DNA from: Microbacteriaceae bacterium
GTDB lineage: Bacteria > Actinomycetota > Actinomycetes > Actinomycetales > Microbacteriaceae
NCBI GenBank assembly: GCA_004297935.1
Contig: SCRE01000023.1
Location: 186,001-250,000 of the forward strand
Reading direction: 5' to 3'
Length of the DNA: 64,000 nt
Of this stretch, positions 8,379 to 16,144 are shown piece after piece. The stretch's first letter is position 1, and each line of letters opens with the position of its first letter. The notes below the pieces were generated by a model. The model made no database searches and was not told where the DNA came from. It saw nothing but the letters and a program-made list of their open reading frames with translations. The position numbers and the translations under genes are program-made.

Positions 8379-8452
8379 TGCTACGGACCCCCACACCCAG
8401 CCCCGAGTTATGTTGCTAATTCAAGTAAAGGGAGACACTGCGCGCCGCCTGC

Positions 8453-9520
8453 CTAGCCCTCCGGTAGCGCCTCGATTGCTGGGTCATTCACATTCCACCA
8501 AACGGGAGGGAATCCCGGGATGGGCAAGGCTGCTGCCAGGTGGTTGGCGACCAGCCATTGCTCCCCATCGTGTCGCATCAGAATTGTGAGAGCGTCCGGG
8601 AGGGCCGTGGCGCTCATGACAAAGTATCCGCCGCTTTTGCCGAGCGGGACGATGATGACAAGATCGCAATCCCTCGACATTCTGCGACGTCGGCTCGCTG
8701 CTCCTGTGTCGTCAGGCGTCAAGTTTGCCCATGCATTGGCAAAACTGGCAGCTTCTACTTCTACAAAGCTCGACCAGACTTCTTCGGGCTCACGCACTCC
8801 GACAAGCGAGTCCGCAAGCGATCCCAACTCCGTCAGGTCCTCGCCGAAACTCGATGTGTTGTTCCAAAGCCAAGATTGAACTCGGCAACGTAACCAATTA
8901 TTGTCGGCGTGCTTGAGCGCTAGCTCGAAGTCGCCGCGCCTCATTTCGTCAATGAACCTCAGGGCAACTCCGATCTGGCCCGTGTCAGCGAACATTTCAG
9001 TATTCGCACCTGATGCGGCTAGCTGGACCTGCCCCGCCACTTCCTCTTCTGCGGATCCAGATCGGAGCGGTGTCGCTCCCACAGGAAGCCCCGCCTGCTC
9101 ACTAGTTGGAAGCTCGCGATTCATGAACTGACCCGCGATGGAGATTAAGAAGAGGAGTGCCACCAATGCGGGGAATACTGAGTACCAGACGAAGCCGTCA
9201 TGATCCAGCGAATATGTCCAAATGCCGAACCCGACTGCAAGCAGTGCGGCAAAGACGACACTGCCCCAGGGAATGGGCTTCTTCGGGTTGCCCAGTCTTT
9301 GACCAGCGAGCCGAGCCACGTCGATTGCGATCTTGCCTTGGAGCCAACCACGCGCTGGCGTGTGCGTCGACAGGATTTCATCCTCCGATAGCAGCTTCAC
9401 TAGTTCCAGATTCTCTCGAATCTCGGTGCGTAGCACTCGTCGCCGACTTCCAATTCCTATCGCCGCGAGAAGCGGGACAACAATGGAAAGGACGAACTTT
9501 ACCCAGCTGTCAAGATTCAT
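8453..9520 (-). CDS. Unknown three-helix membrane protein with a large soluble C-terminal domain
   Basis: About 355 residues, start placed at ATG 9520 (MNLDSWVKFVLSIVV); an in-frame TTG at 9553 is a weaker alternative. Three hydrophobic segments are visible: one at the N-terminus (WVKFVLSIVVPLLAAIGIG), and a hairpin of two after about residue 85 (VVFAALLAVGFGIWTY and FPALVALLFLISIAGQF). From about residue 135 the protein is soluble and acidic, with no family that I recognise; the phrase FIDEMRRGDFELALKHADNNW suggests a region that measures a population of charged helices, and WLVANHLAAALPIP lies near the end. Base composition is visibly less GC-rich than the neighbours. It lies between the IS and the stranded end of the HNH gene, so it arrived with foreign DNA. 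Confidence 0.7.
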   Translation of the reverse strand: MNLDSWVKFVLSIVVPLLAAIGIGSRRRVLRTEIRENLELVKLLSEDEILSTHTPARGWLQGKIAIDVARLAGQRLGNPKKPIPWGSVVFAALLAVGFGIWTYSLDHDGFVWYSVFPALVALLFLISIAGQFMNRELPTSEQAGLPVGATPLRSGSAEEEVAGQVQLAASGANTEMFADTGQIGVALRFIDEMRRGDFELALKHADNNWLRCRVQSWLWNNTSSFGEDLTELGSLADSLVGVREPEEVWSSFVEVEAASFANAWANLTPDDTGAASRRRRMSRDCDLVIIVPLGKSGGYFVMSATALPDALTILMRHDGEQWLVANHLAAALPIPGFPPVWWNVNDPAIEALPEG

Positions 9521-9675
9521 ATGCCCACCGTAGTAAACAACGGCGACAGCCAAGCGCTCAGTTGCTTACACCAGACACGCGCAACGTCTGCGGGAGCGCC
9601 CCGCGCAGGGAAGTCTGGCGGCGGCCAAGTGCGACACCACGAAAGCTCCGGGGGTTGTATTTACAACCTGTCCCA

Positions 9676-9843
9676 GCCGGGATCTTGCTCTGCCATTATC
9701 ACCACATGCTCATTCACAACCAGCATTGGAAGATTCGGCGGCAAGACTCTGCCTATTGGCTGGTACCCCCACCCGGCGACATACCGCAGCGCCTTCGGCT
9801 CCGGAGCAAAGCAGCCTGGTGGCCGAACCGCCACGCCGGCTAA
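9676..9843 (+). pseudogene. 3' end of the interrupted HNH/DUF222 gene
   Basis: The frame reads GILLCHYHHMLIHNQHWKI, then DSAYWLVPPP, ending at TAA 9841-9843. This is the second half of the HNH motif and the usual C-terminus of DUF222/HNH proteins, exactly what is missing from the fragment that stops at HGKTD before the IS at 7028. Joining HHIDEWAADHGKTD to GILLCHYHHML gives a normal active-site sequence with only two or three residues lost. The stretch has no start signal of its own. The stop codon falls inside the first unit of a 15-bp tandem repeat. Confidence 0.85.
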
Positions 9844-9910
9844 CGCTGAGCCGGCTGACGCTGAGCCGGCTGACGCTGAGCCGGCTGACGCTGAGCCGGC
9901 TGACGCTGAA
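9836..9910. repeat. 15-bp tandem repeat, five copies
   Basis: Five adjacent units of CCGGCTGACGCTGAG; the first has TAACG in place of TGACG (creating the HNH stop) and the last ends GAA. A partial sixth unit follows. A 13/15-identical unit recurs, inverted, at 37842-37880. Confidence 0.95.
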
Positions 9911-10040
9911 CCGGCTGGGCGAGCGTCAGCGGGAACCAACCAGGGGAACCGGCAAGGAGCAGGCTAGGCGAACAGGCAACCGAAACCTGCTGCCGAAACC
10001 TGCCAGGAGTCCCGGCGACGGAAACGGCTGCCGAGACCAG

Positions 10041-10352
10041 TTATGGCAGACCGGCCAGGCGCAACAGGGCCGCTGCGAGCGCACCGACAATCACGACGAC
10101 AAGGAATGGCGCACGGAGCAGCAGCGCAACTGCTGCCGCAATAAGCGCTCCGATTCGGGCGTCGAACGTCAACTGCGTGCCGCTCGCGACGGTATTGACA
10201 ATGGTGAGCGAGGCAAGCAGGCCGATGGTGAGCGTGCCGGCGACGCGGGACATCCGCTTGCTCTTCAGAGCCTTCGCCGGAACCAGATACCCGGCCAGCT
10301 TCGTCGCGAACGCCACGACGCACGCCGCGATCACCCAGAACCACGTCGACAT
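10041..10352 (-). CDS. azlD: AzlD-family branched-chain amino-acid exporter small subunit
   Basis: 103-residue hydrophobic protein with three to four membrane helices (WFWVIAACVVAFATKLAGYLVP; GTLTIGLLASLTIVN; ALIAAAVALLLRAPFLVVVIVGALAAALLRL). It pairs with the AzlC-type protein encoded just upstream to form an exporter of branched-chain amino acids in known systems. ATG 10352 is chosen because AGGAG stands eight bases upstream; GTG 10361 in the same frame touches the ribosome-binding site. The start overlaps the azlC stop (TGATG), so translation is coupled. Length and helix pattern match the family. Confidence 0.88.
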   Translation of the reverse strand: MSTWFWVIAACVVAFATKLAGYLVPAKALKSKRMSRVAGTLTIGLLASLTIVNTVASGTQLTFDARIGALIAAAVALLLRAPFLVVVIVGALAAALLRLAGLP

Positions 10353-11191
10353 CAGCGACACTCCTGACTCGAATCAGAATCAGGCGCAGCCGAGCCCGCG
10401 TTCGGGTCGCACGAATCCCCGCCATGTCCGCTCGATGCCCCGCCATGCCCGCTCGATGCCACATCATGCCCGCTTGACGCCGCACCATGCGGATACGGTT
10501 CGACATCCGGCTCGAGACCCTCTTCTGCCGAGCCGTGACTGAACCAGCCCCACAGCCCGGCAACGACTGCCGCGACGAGGATCGGCACACCCGGCGGCAC
10601 GAACGGAACGGCCAGCACCGTTGCGAGCGCACACACCACCGCGATCGCTACCGGCTCCTTCGCGCGCAGGCGCGGCCACAACAGTCCAAGGAATGCGGCG
10701 ACGGCTGCGCCGTCGAGTCCCCACGCCTTCGGGTCCCCGAGCGCCCCGCCGAGCAACGCGCCGAGCACGGTGAAGACGTTCCACAGCACGAACACGCCCA
10801 GGCCGGCGACCCAGAACCCGCGCTTCTGCTCGACCGGGTCCGCCTGACCAGATGCCGTCGCCATCGATTCGTCGATCGTGACGTGCGCTGCAGCTATCTT
10901 CCACCAGCCCGATGGGCTCAGCAGTGCGTTCAGCTGCATGCCGTAGACGGCGTTGCGCAGCCCGAGTAGCGCCGCCGAGCCGAACGCTGCCGGGCCTCCG
11001 CCTCCGCCTGCGATCACGCCGATGAAGGCGAACTGAGAGCCGCCAGTGAACATCAGCGTGCTCAACGCCACGGTCTGCCAGAAGGTAAGCCCGCTGGCCA
11101 CGGCCAGCGCCCCGAACGAGATACCGTACAGCCCCGTCGCCATCGCGATCGACAAGCCGATCTTCACGGCGGGCGACTGACGGAATCTCAC
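10352..11191 (-). CDS. azlC: AzlC-family branched-chain amino-acid exporter large subunit
   Basis: 279 residues. The AzlC core fills residues 1 to about 225: GISFGALAVASGLTFWQ, MFTGGSQFAFIGVI and NAVYGMQLNALL are typical, including the GGSQFA motif. It exports branched-chain amino acids or analogues together with AzlD. The last 50 or so residues are not AzlC-like: they are hydrophilic and repetitive (ASSGHGG units) and come from a 21-bp tandem repeat at 10421-10483. GTG 11191 is the only plausible start; no clear ribosome-binding site. The overlapping azlD follows. Confidence 0.88.
   Translation of the reverse strand: MRFRQSPAVKIGLSIAMATGLYGISFGALAVASGLTFWQTVALSTLMFTGGSQFAFIGVIAGGGGGPAAFGSAALLGLRNAVYGMQLNALLSPSGWWKIAAAHVTIDESMATASGQADPVEQKRGFWVAGLGVFVLWNVFTVLGALLGGALGDPKAWGLDGAAVAAFLGLLWPRLRAKEPVAIAVVCALATVLAVPFVPPGVPILVAAVVAGLWGWFSHGSAEEGLEPDVEPYPHGAASSGHDVASSGHGGASSGHGGDSCDPNAGSAAPDSDSSQECR
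10421..10483. repeat. 21-bp tandem repeat, three copies, encoding the AzlC C-terminal tail
   Basis: Three 21-base units resembling GCCATGCCCGCTCGATGCC, each encoding ASSGHGG-type heptads on the minus strand. The repeat keeps the azlC frame. Confidence 0.85.
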
Positions 11192-11307
11192 TGGAACAGT
11201 GTGGCGCGCCCGTGTGCGGCATGTCTAATCCGGTGCTGTCTCATCCGGGGCTGCGTCAATCACAGAGCCACCGGGCTCTCGCAGAGCCTCTCAGCTCAAC
11301 CTTCAGC

Positions 11308-11694
11308 TCAGTCGCGGCCCGAGAGATGCTCGTGCACACAGAGCCACTCGTCGCCACGTCGCTCCATCAGAATGGTCTCTCGTTCCCGAGAGTGTTCGAC
11401 CTGCCCGCCCAGCGACACCGTCGTGTCGACATCGTGGGTGAAGACGGCGATGTCGTCGAGCAGTTGAACGCGCCGGTTGGTCGACTGACAGCTGATCACG
11501 TGGAACTCGTCGTCACGCTCCCAACCGCACCACAGCTCTTCATACTCCGCACGACTCTCCAGCCGGGCAGGCGAGGTGTGGAAGACGAACGTCGCATCCG
11601 CGGCAAAGCGCGAGAAATACGCAGCTCTGCGGTGATTGCCGAAGTCGTCGATGATGGCATCCACCGCCAGCAGGACCTCGTCCTCGGTGCTCAT
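11308..11694 (-). CDS. SnoaL-like / NTF2-fold small protein
   Basis: 128 residues with the pattern of a SnoaL/NTF2-like fold: N-terminal helix (STEDEVLLAVDAIIDDFGNH), RFAADATFVFHTSP strand pair, ESRAEYEELWCGWERDD, and the closing strands IAVFTHDVDTTVSL and ETILMERRGDEWLCVHEHLS. Such proteins are small cyclases, isomerases or ligand binders; the substrate cannot be told. It starts at ATG 11694, whose ATG overlaps the TGA of the permease gene (ATGA), so it is made together with the permease. Its role may be to act on the imported compound. Confidence 0.8.
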   Translation of the reverse strand: MSTEDEVLLAVDAIIDDFGNHRRAAYFSRFAADATFVFHTSPARLESRAEYEELWCGWERDDEFHVISCQSTNRRVQLLDDIAVFTHDVDTTVSLGGQVEHSRERETILMERRGDEWLCVHEHLSGRD

Positions 11695-13280
11695 CGGCTC
11701 ACCTGCCCACTCGGAGCCTGCGCCAGACCTGCGCGTCGAGCATGCGCTCGGGCTGCGGCGGATGCGGGGTTGCCGGCGATCGGCTCGGGCTCGCCGCTGC
11801 GCGTCGGGACCAGGCGGGCGCCGCGCGGCCCGTACGCGAAGCCCGGCTCCGGCCAGACGAACAGTGCGAGCAGATAGAAGACGGCAGCGGCCACGACACC
11901 GGAGATCAGACTGAGGTCGATCCCTCCGCCCGCGTCGATGAACGGGCCGACGATCACCGGTGGATAGTTGGCGAACAGCAGCCCGACCGCCGCCGCGGCG
12001 ATCCAGGCAACGAGCCCGCGCCAATTCACACCGGCATTGAACCAGTACATTCCGCCGGTTTCGCCGCGATTGAACACCTGCAGGTTGCGCGGTTCGAAAT
12101 ATCCGCGTCTGAGCAGATAGCCGATGGCCATGATCACCATCCACGGCGTGGTGGTGACGACGATTGCCCCGACAAACGCATTGACTGCCCCGAGCAGATC
12201 GAAGAAGATCCGGCCGGTGAGGATGAAGGCGAATGCGATCACACCGATTCCAATGGTCGCCTGAACACGCGAGAAGTGCGGGAAGACCGAGGAGAAGTCC
12301 AGCCCGGTGCCGTACAGCGACGTGGTGCCGGTGGAGAGCCCGCCGATGAACGCGACGACCATCAGAAGCATCGCGTACCAGATCGGCGACACCTGAATGA
12401 GCGCGACGACATAGTCGCTCTTGCCAAACACCAGTGTGGCCGTCGCGACGCCGAACAAGAACGGGATGAGGGTCAGGAGCTGCCCGCACAGGGTGGCCAA
12501 AAGCAGTTTGCGCGGCTTGGTGTTGCGTGGGATATAGCGCGACCAGTCTCCCAAGAACGCCCCGAATGAGATCGGGTTGCTCATCACGATGAGTGCTGCG
12601 GCGACGAACGTCGGCCAGAATCCGCCGAGCGCCAAGGCATTCGGGCCCGGGTTGTAGCCGGCGTTGAACGTGCCGGCGAACGCCGCGAACGCGAGCAGCA
12701 TGAGGATCGAGTTCGCGAATACGGCGACCTTGTTCACAAACAGCATGAACTGGTAGCCGTATACCACCACGACGATGACGATCAGGCCGATCACGCCGTA
12801 GACCACGGTGCGCAGAACGACGGTGTCGGGTACGCCGGCCAGACGCTTGAGTGCGCCGACCAGAGCATCACCGCTGACCCAGACCGAGATGGAGTAGAAC
12901 GCGATCGCAGTCAGCAGCGAGAGGAACGATCCGACGACCCGGCCGCGCACGCCGAACAACGCACCGGAAGACACCGCGTTGTTCGTGCCGGTCTTCGGCC
13001 CGAACAGACCCATCGGCATCAGGAACAGCGTGCCGACGACCAACCCGGCGAGGGTGGCGAGCACGGCCTGCCAGAATGAAAGTCCGAGCGCGATCGGGAA
13101 CGTGCCGAGCAGCACCGTGGCGAACGTATTCGCGCCGCCGAACTGGATGCGCAGCAAATCGACCCAGGTCGAAGTTCGGTCGGCGTCGGGAATCGTGTCG
13201 ATCCCGTGCGCCTCGACCTCGGTCATGCGAGGCCGGGAATTGAGTTCTGCCGCCTGTGCGGGAACACCGTTGTCGCCCAT
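11691..13280 (-). CDS. NCS1-family permease (cytosine/allantoin/hydantoin type)
   Basis: 529-residue secondary transporter with about twelve membrane helices; it would import a nucleobase, allantoin, hydantoin or a related ureide with a cation. Family marks: FGGANTFATVLLGTFPIALGLSFWQAV at the first helices, GPKTGTNNAVSSGALFGVRG, the helix-6 phrase NPISFGAFLGDWSRYIP and GGLSTGTTSLYGTGLDFSSVFP. Start ATG 13280 has GAAAGG about eight bases upstream; an in-frame ATG 45 bases earlier lacks one. The last 40 residues are a hydrophilic tail. It shares an operon with the SnoaL-like gene and lies beside an XRE regulator, a cyclase and an agmatinase-family enzyme that likely process its substrate. Confidence 0.9.
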   Translation of the reverse strand: MGDNGVPAQAAELNSRPRMTEVEAHGIDTIPDADRTSTWVDLLRIQFGGANTFATVLLGTFPIALGLSFWQAVLATLAGLVVGTLFLMPMGLFGPKTGTNNAVSSGALFGVRGRVVGSFLSLLTAIAFYSISVWVSGDALVGALKRLAGVPDTVVLRTVVYGVIGLIVIVVVVYGYQFMLFVNKVAVFANSILMLLAFAAFAGTFNAGYNPGPNALALGGFWPTFVAAALIVMSNPISFGAFLGDWSRYIPRNTKPRKLLLATLCGQLLTLIPFLFGVATATLVFGKSDYVVALIQVSPIWYAMLLMVVAFIGGLSTGTTSLYGTGLDFSSVFPHFSRVQATIGIGVIAFAFILTGRIFFDLLGAVNAFVGAIVVTTTPWMVIMAIGYLLRRGYFEPRNLQVFNRGETGGMYWFNAGVNWRGLVAWIAAAAVGLLFANYPPVIVGPFIDAGGGIDLSLISGVVAAAVFYLLALFVWPEPGFAYGPRGARLVPTRSGEPEPIAGNPASAAARAHARRAGLAQAPSGQVSR

Positions 13281-13346
13281 TGAGTTGCCTTTCGGGTATG
13301 AGATGCGCCCTAGGCTAATCATCAAAGTGCACTCAAGGCAATAGAT

Positions 13347-13363
13347 GTTTACTATTGGTAAAC
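13347..13363. promoter_or_regulatory. Perfect inverted repeat GTTTAC-TATTG-GTAAAC, candidate operator for the NCS1 permease
   Basis: A 6-5-6 palindrome lies 67 bases upstream of the permease start and abuts the stop of the XRE-cupin regulator gene (13365). It is AT-rich in an otherwise GC-rich region. The position suits an operator or a promoter-overlapping site for the adjacent XRE regulator; that pairing is an inference. Confidence 0.5.
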
Positions 13364-13364
13364 T

Positions 13365-13967
13365 TTAGCGATGACTGCGCGAATGCGAAGATCCGCTCCA
13401 CGCGGCGGGAACGATGGTCCAGATCACCTCGGCGGGCAACCTCGATCGGTTCACCCACGAGTGCGGCTCCCGACCGGGCACCGTCATGGTGTCGCCCCGG
13501 TTGAGCTCCACGTCGCCGACCGGAAAGCGCATCGTGATCTGGCCCTGCAGCACATGTACCGCCTCGACATCGCAGCTGATCGTGTAGTAATCGTCTCCAC
13601 CGCTCGCGCCGGCATCCAGCCGGGAACGGATGATCTGCACGCGCGACTCGCTGCGCGGCGTCACCATCCGCTCGACGACGCCTCGCCCGCCCAAGTTGAT
13701 CAGCGGCGCCTTCGCGTACTCGATCACCTCGTGTTCGGGCGGCTCGAACAACGCACCGATGGGCAGCGACAAGACCTGACACAGAGTCACCAGCGTCGAG
13801 ACGCTCGGCGAGGTCTCGTCGCGCTCCACGCGTGAGATGAACCCCTTGGTCAGACCCGTCGCATCAGCCAGGTTGCTGATCGTCATGCCCTGGGCCATCC
13901 TCGTCTCACGCAGACGCGGCCCGATGCGGATCGGCGCGGACGACGGCGAAGGAGGGACCGGACGCAT
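13365..13967 (-). CDS. XRE-family regulator with C-terminal cupin sensor domain
   Basis: 200 residues. An N-terminal XRE helix-turn-helix (residues about 18-70: LRETRMAQGMTISNLADATGLTKGFISRVERDETSPSVSTL) is followed by a small beta-barrel cupin (DDYYTISCDVEAVHVLQGQITMRFPVGDVELNRGDTMTVPGREPHSWVN). This two-domain plan, as in PuuR or SutR, usually senses a small amine or amino-acid derivative. ATG 13967 is chosen over an upstream in-frame ATG because AGGAG stands six bases before it. The gene sits between the permease it probably regulates and the divergent cyclase and agmatinase genes. Confidence 0.9.
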   Translation of the reverse strand: MRPVPPSPSSAPIRIGPRLRETRMAQGMTISNLADATGLTKGFISRVERDETSPSVSTLVTLCQVLSLPIGALFEPPEHEVIEYAKAPLINLGGRGVVERMVTPRSESRVQIIRSRLDAGASGGDDYYTISCDVEAVHVLQGQITMRFPVGDVELNRGDTMTVPGREPHSWVNRSRLPAEVIWTIVPAAWSGSSHSRSHR

Positions 13968-14154
13968 CGCATCTCCTCTCGTATACAGCCGATTGACAAC
14001 GCCGCAGACAAGTCCCACGATCATTACGAAGCGAGACGGTTCTGCGCCGAACGCGACACCAGTCTGTCATCACCTTTCCGGGGACCGAGCACTTCCGAAG
14101 CGGCAAACCGATTTCCGCAAGACGAGTCTTTCGCCCGGAGGAAGGAAATTCTTC

Positions 14155-14841
14155 ATGATCGATCCGGGACAACACCCGCCTGGTGGCAGCTGGGTTGATC
14201 TCTCGCACTCAGTGCGCACCGGCATCCAGGTGTACCCCGGTGACCCGGAATCGACCATCGAGGCCTATGCCACGATTGAAGCCGACGGAGTCGCGCTGAC
14301 GCACCTGGACTTCGGCAGCCATACCGGAACCCACCTGGACGCCCCATCGCACACGATCGCAGGAGGACGCACGGTCGACCGGATACGACTCGATGAGGTC
14401 ACCGGCCCCGCCCGGAAGATCACCATGCGCGGGCTTCGCGACCAGCAACTCATGACGCTGTCCGACGTCAGGCAGTCGTGCACCGGCGTCGATCTGCCAC
14501 GGATCGTGTTCCTCGAGACCGGCTGGGACACGCATTTCGGAACTCCTCGCTATCTACGGCATCCGTGCATCGCCGTCGAGGCCGTGCAATGGCTCTGGGA
14601 CCGGGGTGCGCGCGTCTTCGGATTCGACACTCTCAACCCCGATCCGACACTCAGCCCGGACGGCCAGGCGACCAGCGGTCTGCCCGTACACAGCTTCATC
14701 CTCGGCAACGACGGCCTGATCGTCGAGAACCTCACGCGGCTCTGCGACATCCCCGCAGATCGCGATGTTTACGCCAGCCTGCTGCCGTTGCGCCTCGATT
14801 CGGTCGACGGTTCGCCGATCCGGGCCGCGGTGTTCAGCTGA
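14155..14841 (+). CDS. Cyclase-family metal-dependent hydrolase (kynurenine formamidase / isatin hydrolase fold)
   Basis: 228 residues of the 'putative cyclase' family, whose members hydrolyse amide or lactam bonds with a divalent metal. The metal-binding signature is present as FGSHTGTHLDAPSH (residues about 57-70), with WVDLSHSVRTGIQVYPGDP at the N-terminus and VFGFDTLNPDPT plus HSFILGNDGLIVENL near the end. ATG 14155 follows a strong GGAGGAAGG by eight bases. It is divergent from the XRE-cupin gene and 126 bases before the agmatinase-family gene. With the NCS1 permease this suggests ring opening or deformylation of an imported cyclic ureide or amide. Confidence 0.87.
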   Translation: MIDPGQHPPGGSWVDLSHSVRTGIQVYPGDPESTIEAYATIEADGVALTHLDFGSHTGTHLDAPSHTIAGGRTVDRIRLDEVTGPARKITMRGLRDQQLMTLSDVRQSCTGVDLPRIVFLETGWDTHFGTPRYLRHPCIAVEAVQWLWDRGARVFGFDTLNPDPTLSPDGQATSGLPVHSFILGNDGLIVENLTRLCDIPADRDVYASLLPLRLDSVDGSPIRAAVFS

Positions 14842-14864
14842 ATCAGACGACTCACGACGACCGC

Positions 14865-14893
14865 TTGACAGTGTCGGCGATCATCTACAGAAT
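14865..14893 (+). promoter_or_regulatory. Sigma-70-type promoter for the agmatinase-family gene
   Basis: TTGACA (14865-14870), 17-base spacer, CAGAAT (14888-14893). The -35 is perfect and the -10 matches 4 of 6. It lies 75 bases before the start codon, suggesting the ureohydrolase can be transcribed independently of the cyclase. Confidence 0.55.
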
Positions 14894-14967
14894 GAATTCA
14901 GAATAGTTGTCTTATAGGCAAATCATTTTGTCTCCAAGTAACATAGATCGTACGAAGGTCACCGAGT

Positions 14968-15918
14968 ATGCCCGATTCCCCCGTTGGCCCGCCAGACGCG
15001 AGCGTGAGCCCGCGCTATTCCGGGATAGCAACGTTCGCCCGACTCCCACTCGCCGGCACAGTCTCGCACGCGGACATCGCTGTCGTCGGCGTGCCGTTCG
15101 ACAGCGGGGTGAGCTATCGGCCGGGCGCCCGGTTCGGACCATCGCACATTCGCGAGGCATCGCGCCTACTGCGTCCGTACAACCCAGCCCAGGATGTCGA
15201 GCCGTTCGCCAGCCAGCAGGTCGTCGACGCGGGCGACATCGTGGCGAACCCGTTCAACATCGGCGAGGCTGTGGAGCAGATCCAACACGCCGCGCATGAG
15301 CTGAGTTCAGGCGGTGCGCGTCTGGTGACTCTCGGTGGCGACCACACGATCGCCTTGCCGCTCCTGCGTGTTGCGGCGGAAAAGCACGGGCCGGTCGCGG
15401 TGGTGCATTTCGATGCCCACCTGGACACCTGGGACACCTACTTCGGCGCACCCATCACGCACGGTACGCCGTTTCGCCGAGCCTCGGAAGAGGGGCTGAT
15501 CGACCTGACCGCGAGCACGCACGTCGGCACACGAGGACCCCTGTATTCCCGCGAGGACCTGCGCGACGACTCGCGGTTGGGCTTCGCGATCATCTCGAGC
15601 CGTGAGATCCAGCTGGAAGGCCTGGCCGACGCCATCGAACGGATGCTGACGCGTCTCTCCGGCCGGCCGGTGTATCTGTCGGTCGACATCGACGTGCTCG
15701 ACCCCGCGCACGCGCCCGGAACGGGCACTCCGGAGGCCGGCGGCATGACAAGCCGCGAACTCCTGGAGATGATCCGCGCGTTGCGTACCGTCAATCTGGT
15801 CGGCGCCGACGTGGTGGAAGTCGCCCCGGCATACGATCACGCGCAAGTCACCGCGATCGCCGCGTCGCACGTCGCGTACGAGATCATTTCCGCGATGACG
15901 GCGGCGACCACCGGATAG
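14968..15918 (+). CDS. Agmatinase/arginase-family ureohydrolase
   Basis: 316-residue binuclear-metal ureohydrolase (agmatinase, guanidinobutyrase, guanidine hydrolase group), which releases urea from a guanidino compound. All metal-binding motifs are intact: GGDHTIALP (about residues 130-138), [12 protein letters not shown] (about 150-161) and [19 protein letters not shown] (about 238-256). FGPSHIRE near residue 55 is also typical. The exact substrate cannot be read from sequence; agmatine, 4-guanidinobutyrate and guanidine are all possible. ATG 14968 has GAAGG about nine bases upstream. Neighbouring NCS1 permease, cyclase and XRE-cupin regulator suggest a dedicated pathway rather than polyamine synthesis. 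Confidence 0.88.
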   Translation: MPDSPVGPPDASVSPRYSGIATFARLPLAGTVSHADIAVVGVPFDSGVSYRPGARFGPSHIREASRLLRPYNPAQDVEPFASQQVVDAGDIVANPFNIGEAVEQIQHAAHELSSGGARLVTLGGDHTIALPLLRVAAEKHGPVAVVHFDAHLDTWDTYFGAPITHGTPFRRASEEGLIDLTASTHVGTRGPLYSREDLRDDSRLGFAIISSREIQLEGLADAIERMLTRLSGRPVYLSVDIDVLDPAHAPGTGTPEAGGMTSRELLEMIRALRTVNLVGADVVEVAPAYDHAQVTAIAASHVAYEIISAMTAATTG

Positions 15919-15984
15919 CACCCCCGGCGGTCATGACCCGGCGACCGGGGACTGTGCACAGTCGTCCGGTCGCACCATTGCGGT

Positions 15985-16062
15985 GGTCGAGTAGCGAGGA
16001 ACGAGTGTATCGAGACCGGCTCACCCGGTCTCGACACACTCGCCAACGCTCATTACTCGACC
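15985..16062. repeat. Palindromic GGTCGAGTAGCG-type repeat element, copy 1
   Basis: Left arm GGTCGAGTAGCGAGGAACG ... CGAGACC (15985-16017) and right arm GGTCTCGACACACTCG ... TACTCGACC (16027-16062) can pair as a long imperfect hairpin. Related copies are at 16877-16993 and 31272-31369. It fills the intergenic space before hrpA; it may act as a terminator for the agmatinase gene. Confidence 0.8.
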
Positions 16063-16144
16063 AACCGGCGGCGCACCTGCCGACAGTGCAAAAGCCCTGC
16101 CCGCCGACGACCGACACACCCGACGCCGGTACGATAGAAGGCTC

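Noticed and set aside
5748-9843. Target-site duplication of the IS256 element
   Set aside because: No 8-9 bp direct repeat flanks 7028 or 8378, and trying shifted ends did not produce one.
9836-9910. Short regular repeats as a possible CRISPR array
   Set aside because: Units are contiguous without spacers and 15 bp long; no cas genes are nearby.
14842-14967. Guanidine riboswitch upstream of the agmatinase-family gene
   Set aside because: No stem pattern or conserved ACGR-type loops seen; a normal promoter is present.
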